Counted from the first letter of the stretch, positions 1 to 13,740 are shown. The stretch: DNA of 64,000 nt from Candidatus Obscuribacterales bacterium (GCA_020050685.1 JAGVKG010000016.1:1-64000), one strand, 5' to 3'. The notes: a model not told the origin generated them from the sequence alone. Numbers and translations are program-made.

Positions 1-1290
1 AGCGCTTATTAATGAACTACTCTTCGGCAAGCTGACGCGCACAATTGTATTGTCTTCCTGCTGGCTGACATACAAATTACCTTCCGTATCCAAGGTCAAA
101 TAATAGGGGCGACGAAACCCGCTGGCAATCACGGTTGCAACCCCGGCAGGGCTAATTCGCACCACTGTGTTGGCCAGATAATTAGCGGCATAAACGTTAC
201 CACTATCATCGACAACTAGTCCGATTGGTCCCTTCAAGTTCACACCAGAACAAAACTGAGCGCGGCTACCGTCAGCAGCAATGCGATCAATAGTATTAGT
301 GGCATAATTAGCGACATACAAATTTCCCTGGCGATCGAATGCCAGTCCTGCCGGTGCACTAAATCCGGTGGCAATAATGCGCAATCCCAAATTGGCAATG
401 TTTGGTTTCAATTGCGATTGAGTTGGCAATTGGCCATTGTTTGCCACTTGTTGTGGTTGTGCTGCCATCTGTTGTTGCATGTTTTGACCGCCATTATCTG
501 GCACGGTCATAGTCGGATTGATGGTTTGTTGAATCGTAAAAGTATCTTGTGCCGGGCTTGAGGCAACTGCATCATTTCCTCTTAGTCCAGATTGTGCCTG
601 CGGTGGAATAAAACCGCTGGCAGGACTAACGGCCTGATTACTATTCATTTGACTCGTGGAAGTAGAACTAGCACCAGTACCCAACATGGTGCCGGTCACA
701 GATTGATATCCCATGGGCTGACTTGGTGTCACGCTTTGGCTTGGCATTCCACCGCCCATTTGATTGCCCATTTGATTCATCGATTGTGCGGGCACTTGCC
801 CGGACATTTGAGCATTAATAGCATTCAGGCGGCTCTGAGCATCAGCAAAATGAGCGCTTGCAGGGGCAATCTGGGCAAAATGCTGTTTGGCTTCATCCAG
901 CCGCCCGGTTTCCTGCAGAATCAATCCAAGTTGATAATGCGCATCAGGATCGGCTGGTTTAAGCTTCAGAACCTCTTCAAAGCGAGGAATCGCATCGCGA
1001 TAACGCTTCTCTGATTGATAGATCACACCCAAGTTGTAGTGGGCATCAGTTAAAGTCGGGTCGATATCACAAGCGCGCTTAAAAAAGATGATTGCCGACT
1101 CCGGACTGCCTTGCTTATGCGCTGTCATCCCTAGGTTATAGAGGCTGACCGCATGAGGATTGGACCCGGCAGGAGTGGCACCAGGCGTCTGTGCAAAGGC
1201 TGGAAAATGCGCGAAAGCCTGGCAAACCAACCAAGCGGCAAACGCCACGCTTGCTGCCATTTGTACGTTTCCCGAAACTTTCCGACTCAT
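1..1290 (-). CDS. Secreted TPR and NHL-repeat protein, 3' end outside window
   Basis: The frame is open from an ATG at 1288-1290 to the window edge, so the C-terminus is missing. The start is preceded by AAGGAGAACGT, a good ribosome binding site. Residues 1-35 form a signal peptide (hydrophobic AASVAFAAWLVCQAF, then AFAQ). Residues about 45-150 hold three TPR-like units with the NLG..YQ and DAHYNLG patterns. A Gln/Met/Ser/Pro-rich linker follows. From about residue 310 there are NHL-type beta-propeller repeats with the recurring patterns GLAFDRQGNLYVANY and GLVVDDSGNVYAANY. It probably acts outside the cytoplasm as a binding scaffold. Its ligand cannot be read from the sequence. It is divergent from the gene at 1428. 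Confidence 0.8.
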   Translation of the reverse strand, partial: MSRKVSGNVQMAASVAFAAWLVCQAFAHFPAFAQTPGATPAGSNPHAVSLYNLGMTAHKQGSPESAIIFFKRACDIDPTLTDAHYNLGVIYQSEKRYRDAIPRFEEVLKLKPADPDAHYQLGLILQETGRLDEAKQHFAQIAPASAHFADAQSRLNAINAQMSGQVPAQSMNQMGNQMGGGMPSQSVTPSQPMGYQSVTGTMLGTGASSTSTSQMNSNQAVSPASGFIPPQAQSGLRGNDAVASSPAQDTFTIQQTINPTMTVPDNGGQNMQQQMAAQPQQVANNGQLPTQSQLKPNIANLGLRIIATGFSAPAGLAFDRQGNLYVANYATNTIDRIAADGSRAQFCSGVNLKGPIGLVVDDSGNVYAANYLANTVVRISPAGVATVIASGFRRPYYLTLDTEGNLYVSQQEDNTIVRVSLPKSSSLISA

Positions 1291-1427
1291 ACGTTCTCCT
1301 TGATGAAATATTTGCTTCTTTGCAATTTTCTACTTATAGTGGGTATATATCTGATTACCTGGTATTTCAGAAGCCGATAACTTGGTAGGCGTGTAGCCAA
1401 GAGTCATTTTAAAGGAGATTCAAGCAC

Positions 1428-1865
1428 ATGCGCACAGTTGGTCATATCATTACCTCGGCGGGTATCGGGTTGGCAACTTATGGTCGTTATAAATCTCCAG
1501 GGGCAGCTATCGCCAGTTTTCTAGCCGGCTTCCTAATTGATATAGATCATATCGTCGACTATGTCAAAGCGCACGGTTGGAAACCATCCTGGTTTCACTT
1601 TAACGAGGCTTGTCATGAGAAATACAGTGGCAAGCTCTATTTGCCTTTGCATTCCTACGAGCTTTGGGCGCTCTTTTTCCTTTTGTTGCGCGGGCCAGCA
1701 CTGCATCCATTTCGGGTTGGTATAACCGTTTCCGTTCTCACGCATCTGCTTTTAGATCAGAAATGCAATCCATCGAGACAGCCGCTAACCTATTTCCTTT
1801 CACATCGCATTCATAAACGCTTCGACGCAAACGCCATCTTGAAGCATCGCGTTTATCACGGCTAA
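1428..1865 (+). CDS. Small membrane protein, YdjM/DUF457-like metal-dependent hydrolase family
   Basis: This 145-residue protein has a hydrophobic N-terminal half and two or three likely membrane segments. Acidic/His patterns typical of the YdjM (DUF457) inner-membrane hydrolase-like family are visible: DIDHIVDY near residue 38, LHSYE near 74 and THLLLDQ near 105. In that family such residues are thought to bind metal, but the activity is poorly established. The start follows AAGGAGATTCAAGCAC, a strong ribosome binding site. A good terminator follows the stop. Family assignment rests on motif spacing only. The last ten residues (AILKHRVYHG) recur in a fragment at 2045-2074. Confidence 0.65.
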   Translation: MRTVGHIITSAGIGLATYGRYKSPGAAIASFLAGFLIDIDHIVDYVKAHGWKPSWFHFNEACHEKYSGKLYLPLHSYELWALFFLLLRGPALHPFRVGITVSVLTHLLLDQKCNPSRQPLTYFLSHRIHKRFDANAILKHRVYHG

Positions 1866-1901
1866 CAATTGCCTGCCTAAAAATCGTAGACATATTAATC
1901 G

Positions 1902-1931
1902 AAAGCCCCAAGATTTCTCTTGGGGCTTTTT
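1902..1931 (+). terminator. Intrinsic terminator after the membrane hydrolase-like gene
   Basis: The arms AAAGCCCCAAGA (1902-1913) and TCTTGGGGCTTT (1918-1929) make a perfect 12-bp stem with a TTTC loop, followed by T residues. The A-rich left edge means it could also work for minus-strand transcripts. A related but imperfect hairpin sits after rpoC2 at 2844-2873. Confidence 0.85.
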
Positions 1932-1950
1932 GCTAGCTTATCATGCTTAG

Positions 1951-2045
1951 TTGCCGGTTGGGCTGAAGCTACCTTCGCCGATTGGCGGATAGATATCCTC
2001 TTTTTTTCCTCTTCTTCAGGCACAGCAACGTGTCCCTGATAACCG
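1951..2045 (-). repeat. Duplicated copy of the rpoC2 3' end
   Basis: These 95 bases nearly match 2893-2988, the last 32 codons of rpoC2 before its stop. The differences are a few changes and a one-base loss inside the poly-Glu (CTT-rich) tract, which breaks the reading frame. Similarity extends leftward through a TTAG-like stop context and a terminator of the same GGGGCTTT type. The copy is not translated as a useful protein. It marks a duplication boundary next to the toxin-antitoxin genes. Confidence 0.85.
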
Positions 2046-2074
2046 CCATTCTCAAACACCGCGTCTATCACGGT
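2045..2074 (+). pseudogene. 3' fragment of a second YdjM/DUF457-like gene
   Basis: Read on the plus strand, ten codons encode AILKHRVYHG, exactly the C-terminal ten residues of the gene at 1428-1865. The DNA differs at six positions and all six are synonymous. The reading frame then runs on without the expected stop (KRKCLA). The fragment is fused directly to the rpoC2 tail copy and overlaps the end of the doc-like gene. The purely synonymous differences argue that it derives from a diverged homologous gene and not from a recent local copy. Confidence 0.6.
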
Positions 2075-2457
2075 AAGCGTAAGTGTTTGGCAAAAAATTC
2101 GGCAATATCCGATTTGTTTGCTTTGCCTTGAGATATTTGTCGTACCAATTTTTCGTAATCATCCTCAGCAGGGTCAATAACGATATTGTTCAGCTTTAAG
2201 AAAACAATTGCGCTTGCTGCAGCGGTTCGCTTGTTGCCATCCAGAAATGGATGATTTTGCGCAATATGAAACACATAGGCGGCTGCCATTTCAAATACAT
2301 CTGCGTGAAGGTACTTCCCGCCAAAACCGGCAGAGGGCATAGCAATGGCTGATTCTAGCAACCCCAAATCTCGGATACCGTGTGTGCCACCATACAAATC
2401 GATCTGATTACAATGGACCGCTACAATTTCCTCGAGTTTTAGAAATAAATACGCCAT
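2068..2457 (-). CDS. doc: Doc-type Fic-domain toxin
   Basis: This 129-residue protein carries the Fic/Doc core HPFLDGNKR at residues 69-77, with catalytic-type His69 and the phosphate-binding loop. It also has the early LYGG and IRDLGLLESAI patterns of death-on-curing proteins. In characterised members Doc phosphorylates elongation factor EF-Tu and stops translation. It lies 8 bp after the antitoxin gene, so the two are co-transcribed. Its last codons overlap the 2045-2074 fragment, so its C-terminus was probably shaped by the junction. The length is normal for Doc (about 125-130 residues). Confidence 0.9.
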   Translation of the reverse strand: MAYLFLKLEEIVAVHCNQIDLYGGTHGIRDLGLLESAIAMPSAGFGGKYLHADVFEMAAAYVFHIAQNHPFLDGNKRTAAASAIVFLKLNNIVIDPAEDDYEKLVRQISQGKANKSDIAEFFAKHLRLP

Positions 2458-2465
2458 TTAGCTGA

Positions 2466-2696
2466 CTAACTTTCGGCTAGTCGTTTCAGCATGCGTCCGT
2501 AGTCCCTGTTTGTTTCTTCAAGAGCCTTGTCAAATTTTCGTCTGCGCTTTTGGTCCTCTATTGGAGCAACAATCAGAACACGACCATCTGTTGAGATGTC
2601 CAATGGCGTGCCGGGCTTGATTTTCAGTATTTCCAAGAGCGCTTTGTCAATAACAAGCGCATAGCTGTTTCCATGTTTGGTGAGTGTCTTTCTCAT
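2466..2696 (-). CDS. AbrB/MazE-like antitoxin partner of the Doc toxin
   Basis: With the start at the ATG at 2696 this is a 76-residue protein beginning MRKTLTKHGNSYALVIDKAL. That is the swapped-hairpin SpoVT/AbrB fold seen in many antitoxins (LTKxGNSxALxI, then LLExLxIxPGTPLDI). The charged helical C-terminal part (QKRRRKFDKALEETNRDYG) would wrap the toxin. An upstream in-frame ATG at 2741 exists, but the AbrB fold normally begins at the later one. By family habit the antitoxin would bind its own promoter. The palindrome at 2722-2733 is a candidate site. Confidence 0.85.
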   Translation of the reverse strand: MRKTLTKHGNSYALVIDKALLEILKIKPGTPLDISTDGRVLIVAPIEDQKRRRKFDKALEETNRDYGRMLKRLAES

Positions 2697-2721
2697 TTGA
2701 AATATCCAAGTCGTTACTACC

Positions 2722-2733
2722 ATGTATATACAT
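2722..2733. promoter_or_regulatory. Candidate operator of the toxin-antitoxin operon
   Basis: ATGTATATACAT is a perfect 12-bp palindrome 26 bp upstream of the antitoxin start. AbrB-type antitoxins commonly autoregulate through such sites. It also overlaps a TATA-like -10 region on the minus strand. The assignment is by position and symmetry only. Confidence 0.35.
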
Positions 2734-2843
2734 TGTTTCACTAAGACAAAACCTCGTCAAGTGATTTCGCTTCCGGTAGAAGACGGTCGAAGTCTAGGCT
2801 TTGCCAGTGGCAGACCAGCAACAACATATCTTGGATAGTAGGC

Positions 2844-2873
2844 AAAAGCCCCAAGAAGTCTTCTCGGGGCTTT
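2844..2873 (-). terminator. Intrinsic terminator of the rpoBC operon
   Basis: On the minus strand, AAAGCCCCGAGAAG and CTTCTTGGGGCTTTT form a long stem containing one G-U pair, with a very short loop, followed by TTTT. It begins 16 bp after the rpoC2 stop codon. Confidence 0.75.
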
Positions 2874-2888
2874 GTTAATCTTGCTTGC

Positions 2889-5800
2889 TTAGTTGCCGGT
2901 TGGGCTGAAGCTACCTTCGCCGATTGGCGGATAGATATCCTCTTCTTCTTCCTCTTCTTCAGGCACAGCAACGTGTCCCTGATAACCGGTACCGGCAGGA
3001 ATCAAACGACCGATGATCACGTTTTCTTTCAAACCACGCAACCAATCTTTCTTTCCTTCCACAGCAGCTTCAGTCAAGATTCTTGTCGTTTCTTGGAATG
3101 AGGCAGCCGAGATAAAGGATTCAGTGTTCAAGCTGGCTTTGGTGATACCAAGCAGAACCGGCGTGATTGAAGATTCAGCCAAGCCTTCTTTTCTGGCAGT
3201 GGCATTTTCTTGATCAATTGTGTAACGCTCAAGCAATTCACCTGGCAGCAAGATTGTGTCACCTGGCTCGTCGATGCGAACCTTGCGTGTCATCTGGCGC
3301 ACGATGGTTTCGATGTGCTTGTCGGCGATTTCCACACCTTGCGAGCGGTAAACCGATTGCACTTCGTCCACTAGATATTTTTGTGATGCTTCGATTCCGA
3401 GCAAGCGAACAATATCGTGTGGGTTCGGCGGACCATCGGTCAATGCCTTACCAATCGTGATTGGTTCGCCATCTTCAGGAAGGATGTTGAGGCCGGCCGG
3501 AATCATAATTTCTTCTTCCGAGCCGTCAGCCGTAACAAGCAAGAAACGAGTAACATCGTCTTCCGTTACTACCTTAGCTGTACCTGCCTTTTCAGCCAGA
3601 ATCGCACATTCTTTTGGCTTTCTTGCTTCCAGAAGTTCTTCCACACGCGGTAGACCCTGAACGATGTCTCCCGTCTTTTGACGTTCGAAGATCAATGTTG
3701 CCAGCAAGTCACCACGCTGTACAAGTGCACCGTCTTCACACTGCAATTGAGTGTTGGAAGAAATTAGATATGGTCTGCCACGACGGACAACAACTTCATT
3801 AGCGTCACAAGCAGTTACTTGTCCGGAATGTCCGGCTTTAGAGCCTTTGGCAATCGTGTCTTCCGTGCGGATTAGAGCACCTTCCTTAACGGTTGGTGCG
3901 GCTTTGACCTTTTGATGGAACATTTGTTCCTCGGAGATCAAAAGCAAACGTCTTTCGTCTGACTTGGAAAGTTGCACACGAGCAGCGGTCTTTGTCAGCA
4001 CTTGAGTGGTGGCAATGGCCGAGCCTGCACCGATTTGCTGTCTGTCTTCCACGGAAAGCAAGGTAACGTTGAAATCCGAATCGCGTCTCAAGAGAATGTT
4101 TTCTTTGACGACAACGTGCAGGTCTTCGTCAATTTCGACTGTACCCTTGAGGTTGGTTAAGAAGCCTTGCAATTGCAGCACTAAAGAAGTACGAGTCAAT
4201 TGAGCGCCTTGCAGGTTGCGGACCTTTTCACGGTCGCGGAACAAGAGCTGAGTGACCGAGCGCAAGCTAATCTTGTCATCTTGCGATTTGTGTTTAAACT
4301 TGGTGTCACGTGGCTCGATGAAGAATTCTTGCACCGGACGCACCAGCACTTGCATGCTGCCATCTTCTTTTTCGATGATGGAAAGCAACTTGCGCTCTTT
4401 AATTGTGTGGCCTTCGAGAATTTCCGTGCCTGGTTCCAGCACTTCGCCATCACGAACTTTTAGTTCGGACGGATCGCCGATTGGCACCAATTCGCCAGGA
4501 CGAATGATCACTTCGTGAATAATGTCGTTGTCGGCAATTACCTCAACTACACCATCCATGTGAGCAAAAACATCTTTGACTACTTCTTGACCGGCAATGA
4601 CACTGTCACCGGTTTCACACATCTTCAGTGAGGCATCCTTAGAAAGGAAATGTGCTTCTTCTGGTATGAACAAGAGGCGACCAGGCTTTACGACTACACG
4701 ACGATCATCGGTTTCGACGCCGTCATAAATCACTTCACCACCGGTCACTACTTGTGTGGTGCCATCATCAACAAGTTCAGCGATAATCTTGCCGTTCTCG
4801 ACGATTTCATCGTTAACAACTTTGATTGTGTAAGATTCCTTGCTCTTCGAAACTCTCCAGGCATTGCCTTGTTTAGTCTGTTCGAGCTTGGCATTGCCGG
4901 CACCAACCGAGGCGATAACCACGTTGATTTCTTTACCTTCAACCAATCTTGTGACTTGCTTTTTGCCAATCTTTTGAATTTGCGTTCTGATTTCCGGCGT
5001 AAAGCGAACTTCACCACCATGCTCGGTGTTGATTGTGATTTCTGCCAGCACATCACCAGCATGCACATCTTGTCCGTCTTTGACTACAACTTTGGCACCA
5101 GAAGGCAAGTTGTACACATCGCCTTCCAATACCCAGATGATACCGGAGCGGTTTGATGTACGTGAAATATTGCCTTGGCGATCGCGCTTTTCATCAGCTT
5201 GGAAGCCTTGGAAAGAAACACGACCGGAAATATCAGCAGTAATATCTTTTGAAGCGCGCTCAGTCAAATTCTTCTTGGAGCCTGGTGGATCAAACTCGGC
5301 CAAAACTTGACCTTGCCTAACTTCGTCACCGGATGCCACCATCAAAAGTGACCCTATCGGCAAGTTCAAAACTTCTTCCTTGCCTTTGCCACCACTTGGG
5401 GTAATCTTCAGCTGACCTTCACGAGTTGTTTGCTCAACTTGATCACCATAGGCTGTGCGCACGCCTTTGCCTTGGATCTTGAAGTTGATTTCACCAGCAA
5501 CCGGTGCTTTCAACTGGGTACGGCTGCTACCACCAGCAACGGCACCACCAGTGTGGAAGGTACGCATTGTTAGCTGAGTTCCAGGCTCACCGATTGATTG
5601 AGCAGCAATGATACCGATTGCTTCACCGACGTCCACCATGCGATTGGTGGTTAATGACCAGCCATAACAAGCTTGGCAAACACCGTATTGCGAATCGCAA
5701 GTCAAAGGCGAACGAACTTTTACTTCTTTGATGCTGGCAATCTTGTCGACTGATTCTGCTTGCTTCTTATCAAGCATGCTTCCGCCACGCAAGAGCACTT

Positions 5801-6599
5801 CACCGGTATCAGTATTGATTACATCTGCTGCCAAAGTACGACCGTAAATACGCTCGGAAAGTTTGACAATCTTCTTGTCACCTTCAGCAATTGCTGCCAT
5901 TGCCACAAAGCGCTTGGTACCACAATCAAGATCGCGCACAATAACATCTTGAGCAACGTCAACCAAACGTCTGGTCAAATAACCAGAGTCTGCTGTCTTA
6001 AGGGCTGTATCTACGAGACCCTTTCTTGCACCGTAACTGGAAATGATGTACTCAGTAACGTTCAGACCTTCACGGAAGTTAGCCTTAATCGGCAAGTCGA
6101 TGATCTGTCCTTGAGAGTCAGCCATCAATCCACGCATACCAACCAACTGTCTGACTTGGCTGATGTTTCCTCTAGCTCCGGAGAACGCCATCATATATAC
6201 AGGGTTCATACGATCAAAGTTGTCGACAACTTCGCGAGTCAATTGGTCAGTCGTAGCAGACCAAGTGTCAATAACCTTGTTATAGCGTTCGACTTCTGTG
6301 ATCTCGCCACGCTCATATCGGCGGGTTGCTTCTTCAATTTCTTTTTCAGCAGCCGAGATCAGACCGCGCTTAGCTTCAGGTACTTCCAAGTCCTCAATGG
6401 AAATGGTCACACCAGCTTTGGTGGCATATCGGAAACCAAGATCCTTCAAAGAATTAGCCAGTTCCGCTGCGCGCGCTGTGCCGAATTTCTCGTACACAAG
6501 GGAGATCAACGATCCTAATTTTTTCTTGTCGACGGTCTCATTGATGAAATCCATCCATTCCTTCTTCTCTTGTCTTGGCTTCTCTTGGCTTGTAACCAT
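2889..6599 (-). CDS. rpoC2: RNA polymerase beta' subunit, C-terminal part (RpoC2)
   Basis: This 1236-residue protein carries the C-terminal part of beta'. The zinc-site Cys residues are C226, C301, C308 and C311. The bridge-helix/trigger-loop stretch (GEAIGIIAAQSIGEPG, then LTMRTFHTGG) lies at about 325-352. The trigger loop is interrupted by roughly 620 residues of beta-rich sandwich-barrel hybrid sequence (about 355-975). The remainder, GDIVQGLPRVEELLEARKP, resumes at about 977. A large insertion of this kind is a hallmark of cyanobacterial RpoC2. The C-terminus has a poly-Glu tract. GAGGAAATT before the ATG supports the start. It is the last gene of rpoB-rpoC1-rpoC2, 53 bp after rpoC1. Confidence 0.97.
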   Translation of the reverse strand: MVTSQEKPRQEKKEWMDFINETVDKKKLGSLISLVYEKFGTARAAELANSLKDLGFRYATKAGVTISIEDLEVPEAKRGLISAAEKEIEEATRRYERGEITEVERYNKVIDTWSATTDQLTREVVDNFDRMNPVYMMAFSGARGNISQVRQLVGMRGLMADSQGQIIDLPIKANFREGLNVTEYIISSYGARKGLVDTALKTADSGYLTRRLVDVAQDVIVRDLDCGTKRFVAMAAIAEGDKKIVKLSERIYGRTLAADVINTDTGEVLLRGGSMLDKKQAESVDKIASIKEVKVRSPLTCDSQYGVCQACYGWSLTTNRMVDVGEAIGIIAAQSIGEPGTQLTMRTFHTGGAVAGGSSRTQLKAPVAGEINFKIQGKGVRTAYGDQVEQTTREGQLKITPSGGKGKEEVLNLPIGSLLMVASGDEVRQGQVLAEFDPPGSKKNLTERASKDITADISGRVSFQGFQADEKRDRQGNISRTSNRSGIIWVLEGDVYNLPSGAKVVVKDGQDVHAGDVLAEITINTEHGGEVRFTPEIRTQIQKIGKKQVTRLVEGKEINVVIASVGAGNAKLEQTKQGNAWRVSKSKESYTIKVVNDEIVENGKIIAELVDDGTTQVVTGGEVIYDGVETDDRRVVVKPGRLLFIPEEAHFLSKDASLKMCETGDSVIAGQEVVKDVFAHMDGVVEVIADNDIIHEVIIRPGELVPIGDPSELKVRDGEVLEPGTEILEGHTIKERKLLSIIEKEDGSMQVLVRPVQEFFIEPRDTKFKHKSQDDKISLRSVTQLLFRDREKVRNLQGAQLTRTSLVLQLQGFLTNLKGTVEIDEDLHVVVKENILLRRDSDFNVTLLSVEDRQQIGAGSAIATTQVLTKTAARVQLSKSDERRLLLISEEQMFHQKVKAAPTVKEGALIRTEDTIAKGSKAGHSGQVTACDANEVVVRRGRPYLISSNTQLQCEDGALVQRGDLLATLIFERQKTGDIVQGLPRVEELLEARKPKECAILAEKAGTAKVVTEDDVTRFLLVTADGSEEEIMIPAGLNILPEDGEPITIGKALTDGPPNPHDIVRLLGIEASQKYLVDEVQSVYRSQGVEIADKHIETIVRQMTRKVRIDEPGDTILLPGELLERYTIDQENATARKEGLAESSITPVLLGITKASLNTESFISAASFQETTRILTEAAVEGKKDWLRGLKENVIIGRLIPAGTGYQGHVAVPEEEEEEEDIYPPIGEGSFSPTGN

Positions 6600-6652
6600 A
6601 ATTTCCTCGTTTGCCTCTGTAGCAACAAATAAGTCGAATGCAATTATTGAAT

Positions 6653-11952
<5,300 letters not shown>

Positions 11953-12022
11953 TGCTTACCTCAGGAGAGCAGGACCAAGCTCGCAAAACAAGCTCATGAA
12001 AACTTTTAGGCACAAGGATGCA

Positions 12023-12052
12023 AGTGTACGTATCGTTTCATTCTATTGTCAA
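12023..12052 (-). promoter_or_regulatory. Candidate sigma-70 type promoter of rpoB-rpoC1-rpoC2
   Basis: On the minus strand TTGACA (12047-12052) and TACACT (12023-12028) are separated by 18 bp, about 70 bp upstream of the rpoB start. The -35 is perfect and the -10 matches four of six positions. Confidence 0.5.
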
Positions 12053-12212
12053 TACAACTTTGACCAAACATTAAGTGCTAATTTTTTAACAATTAGTCCT
12101 TAAAACTTTTCTCATTCACTTAAAACCCAACCCCCGTCAGAAATTCTCGATCAATTCCTTCAGCTCACAAGGATTGATTAAAGAAGAAAAATGATATATA
12201 AGCCAAACTGAG

Positions 12213-12234
12213 AGAGAAAAAAGCTTTTTTCTCT
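12213..12234. repeat. 22-bp perfect AT-rich palindrome
   Basis: AGAGAAAAAAGC and its exact reverse complement meet without a loop, between the rpoB promoter and the selenocysteine tRNA gene. It could be a protein-binding site or a weak bidirectional terminator. The rest of 12053-12284 shows no gene. Confidence 0.5.
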
Positions 12235-12284
12235 TGTAAGTCGTGTTGCTTGGCGCAAATTTTGACATGATTGATTTGCTCAAT

Positions 12285-12383
12285 GGGGATGGAGCATCGC
12301 TGGTGTGATGTACGGTCTTCAAAACCGTTGCGGGAAAGCCCCGCGCTTGCCTGGGTGGGTTCGATTCCCACGCGTCCCCGCCA
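12285..12383 (+). tRNA. selC: Selenocysteine tRNA (anticodon TCA)
   Basis: The gene is about 96 bases plus a 3' CCA. The acceptor ends are GGGGAUG and its partner CGUCCCC, followed by GCCA. The anticodon stem ACGGT/ACCGT holds the loop CTTCAAA, with anticodon TCA at 12319-12321. The long variable arm (GCGGGAAAGCCCCGC) and the T stem-loop GTGGG-TTCGATT-CCCAC are clear. The unusual length and TCA anticodon fit tRNA-Sec, which reads UGA with SelB. The selD gene at 39687-40757 supports selenium use. Spurious minus-strand reading frames cross this gene. Confidence 0.93.
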
Positions 12384-12504
12384 ATTCTCAATTTAAGACC
12401 TGAAAGCAAATAGCCTAGCCTAGGCATATGTGCCAGCCGCCATTTGGGTATATCTATCCTAAGAAATCGGTGCCGGCCTTGGCATTGACTGCTAGGAGAA
12501 TTCT

Positions 12505-13026
12505 ATGTCTGGCGATGACAAAATTGGCGCGCAAAGGACGGCAAGCGAAATTTTGCGGACGATTAGCAACATGGCTGAAGCACATGATGCAGATCTGTTT
12601 GGTACCAACAAAGAACAGTACATGGAATGGAAGAAACACAAAGAATCAACAGTGCGCGACTTGAAAGACAATGTCTTAAGTCAAATTCGCACAGGCAAGG
12701 ACTCGCAAGAATTCCTTATCTCTGTTGCCGATCAAATAAAGAAACAAGGCTTGGCTCCTAATTTGGAAATTACCGGCATCGACCTGGGACACAATTCACT
12801 GGTGCTTCGCGATACGCATGATGATATCGACTTGGAAGGCAAACCTTATTACCTTGATTTAGATCATGAATGCATTCGCGACCCGTACGGCAATTTCTAC
12901 AAGCTAGAAAAACAAGACAAGCGCCTGCAATTACGAGACTTGGGCAGCGACGCAGGCAAATCAGTGCCCGCCGAACAGCTGGACGAAAACATTCTCAGAT
13001 TTAGAAAGTATCTCAAAGGTCGGTGA
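12505..13026 (+). CDS. Hypothetical soluble protein
   Basis: I do not recognise this 173-residue protein. The start follows TAGGAGAATTCT, a good ribosome binding site. It has no signal peptide or membrane segment. The N-terminal half is predicted helical and charged (residues 1-90). The C-terminal half contains acidic beta-like stretches (THDDIDLEGKPYYLDLDHE, then DPYGNFYKLEK) and ends in a basic helix. It stands alone between the tRNA gene and a convergent small gene. Confidence 0.7.
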   Translation: MSGDDKIGAQRTASEILRTISNMAEAHDADLFGTNKEQYMEWKKHKESTVRDLKDNVLSQIRTGKDSQEFLISVADQIKKQGLAPNLEITGIDLGHNSLVLRDTHDDIDLEGKPYYLDLDHECIRDPYGNFYKLEKQDKRLQLRDLGSDAGKSVPAEQLDENILRFRKYLKGR

Positions 13027-13111
13027 TCCAATGGCCAGTGTTTCGCTTACTCGAATAGTTCTTATTTGATCGCGCTCATTGGGCGCTCGGATTCCGTGGA
13101 TTTGAATTTTG

Positions 13112-13534
13112 CTAGCTGGCAGCAAGCTGTTCTGCCACGCGCTTGCGATCCATTTTTGACAATCGCTCTTCTAAGGCCAAGAAGAGAACTTTCTCACAGA
13201 ATTCCAAATAATTTTCGAACTTGTCGCGAATTGTTTCTAGTGCCTGTTCAAAGCCTGGCTCGTCGACATGAATCATGACTAAATTATCGATATCCATTTT
13301 GATTACATCTTGCCTATCTTTTTCTTCCGCCAGAATGCCGTCAATTGCCTTCGCTTTCTTGAGGTTGTTCACCAGCAAGGATGTCTTCTGAAAATGACTA
13401 TTGATTGCATCTAAATCGCGCTTCGTCTCTTCAAAAACACGATCCATGGTCCACTCCGAATAATTTTCACAAGTTTCCTCTAAACGTTTAGCAATTGAAG
13501 CGCCGTCTTCTTTAAGGTACTTAAAAATATTCAT
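13112..13534 (-). CDS. Hypothetical all-helical protein
   Basis: This 140-residue, highly charged, helix-rich soluble protein has no signal peptide. Its layout of four long helices, ending in YLEFCEKVLFLALEERLSK, recalls hemerythrin-like HHE bundles. However, the paired iron-binding histidines of that family are mostly absent, so metal binding should not be assumed. Upstream on the minus strand is GGAGGTAGTCCGGA before the ATG, a strong ribosome binding site. I do not recognise its function. Confidence 0.65.
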   Translation of the reverse strand: MNIFKYLKEDGASIAKRLEETCENYSEWTMDRVFEETKRDLDAINSHFQKTSLLVNNLKKAKAIDGILAEEKDRQDVIKMDIDNLVMIHVDEPGFEQALETIRDKFENYLEFCEKVLFLALEERLSKMDRKRVAEQLAAS

Positions 13535-13740
13535 TCCGGACTACCTCCAAATCTCCTCATCCAAATTGCCTCCGTCAGGTAATACGGAAAAGGTAAGCAA
13601 TAAGTTCCCGCATCTTTGCCCTGGTTGCACTAATTAACTTAAAAATGGAAGGTTTTACTGCAACTAATTCGCGAGCAGACCCGTCACACTCAAGGCGGAG
13701 ACGGTGGCGGTATAGAAGCAGTAATGCCGAGGTACGACTG

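Noticed and set aside
2741-2971. Minus-strand frame upstream of the antitoxin gene
   Set aside because: It crosses the rpoC2 stop region and the terminator in another frame, so a translated product is unlikely.
12137-12427. Minus-strand reading frames resembling a protein that begins MGIEPTQASAGLSRN
   Set aside because: They are the reverse of the selenocysteine tRNA gene. Such frames are a known artefact.
13112-13534. Hemerythrin assignment for the helical protein
   Set aside because: The iron-binding histidine pattern is not present, so only a fold resemblance is noted.
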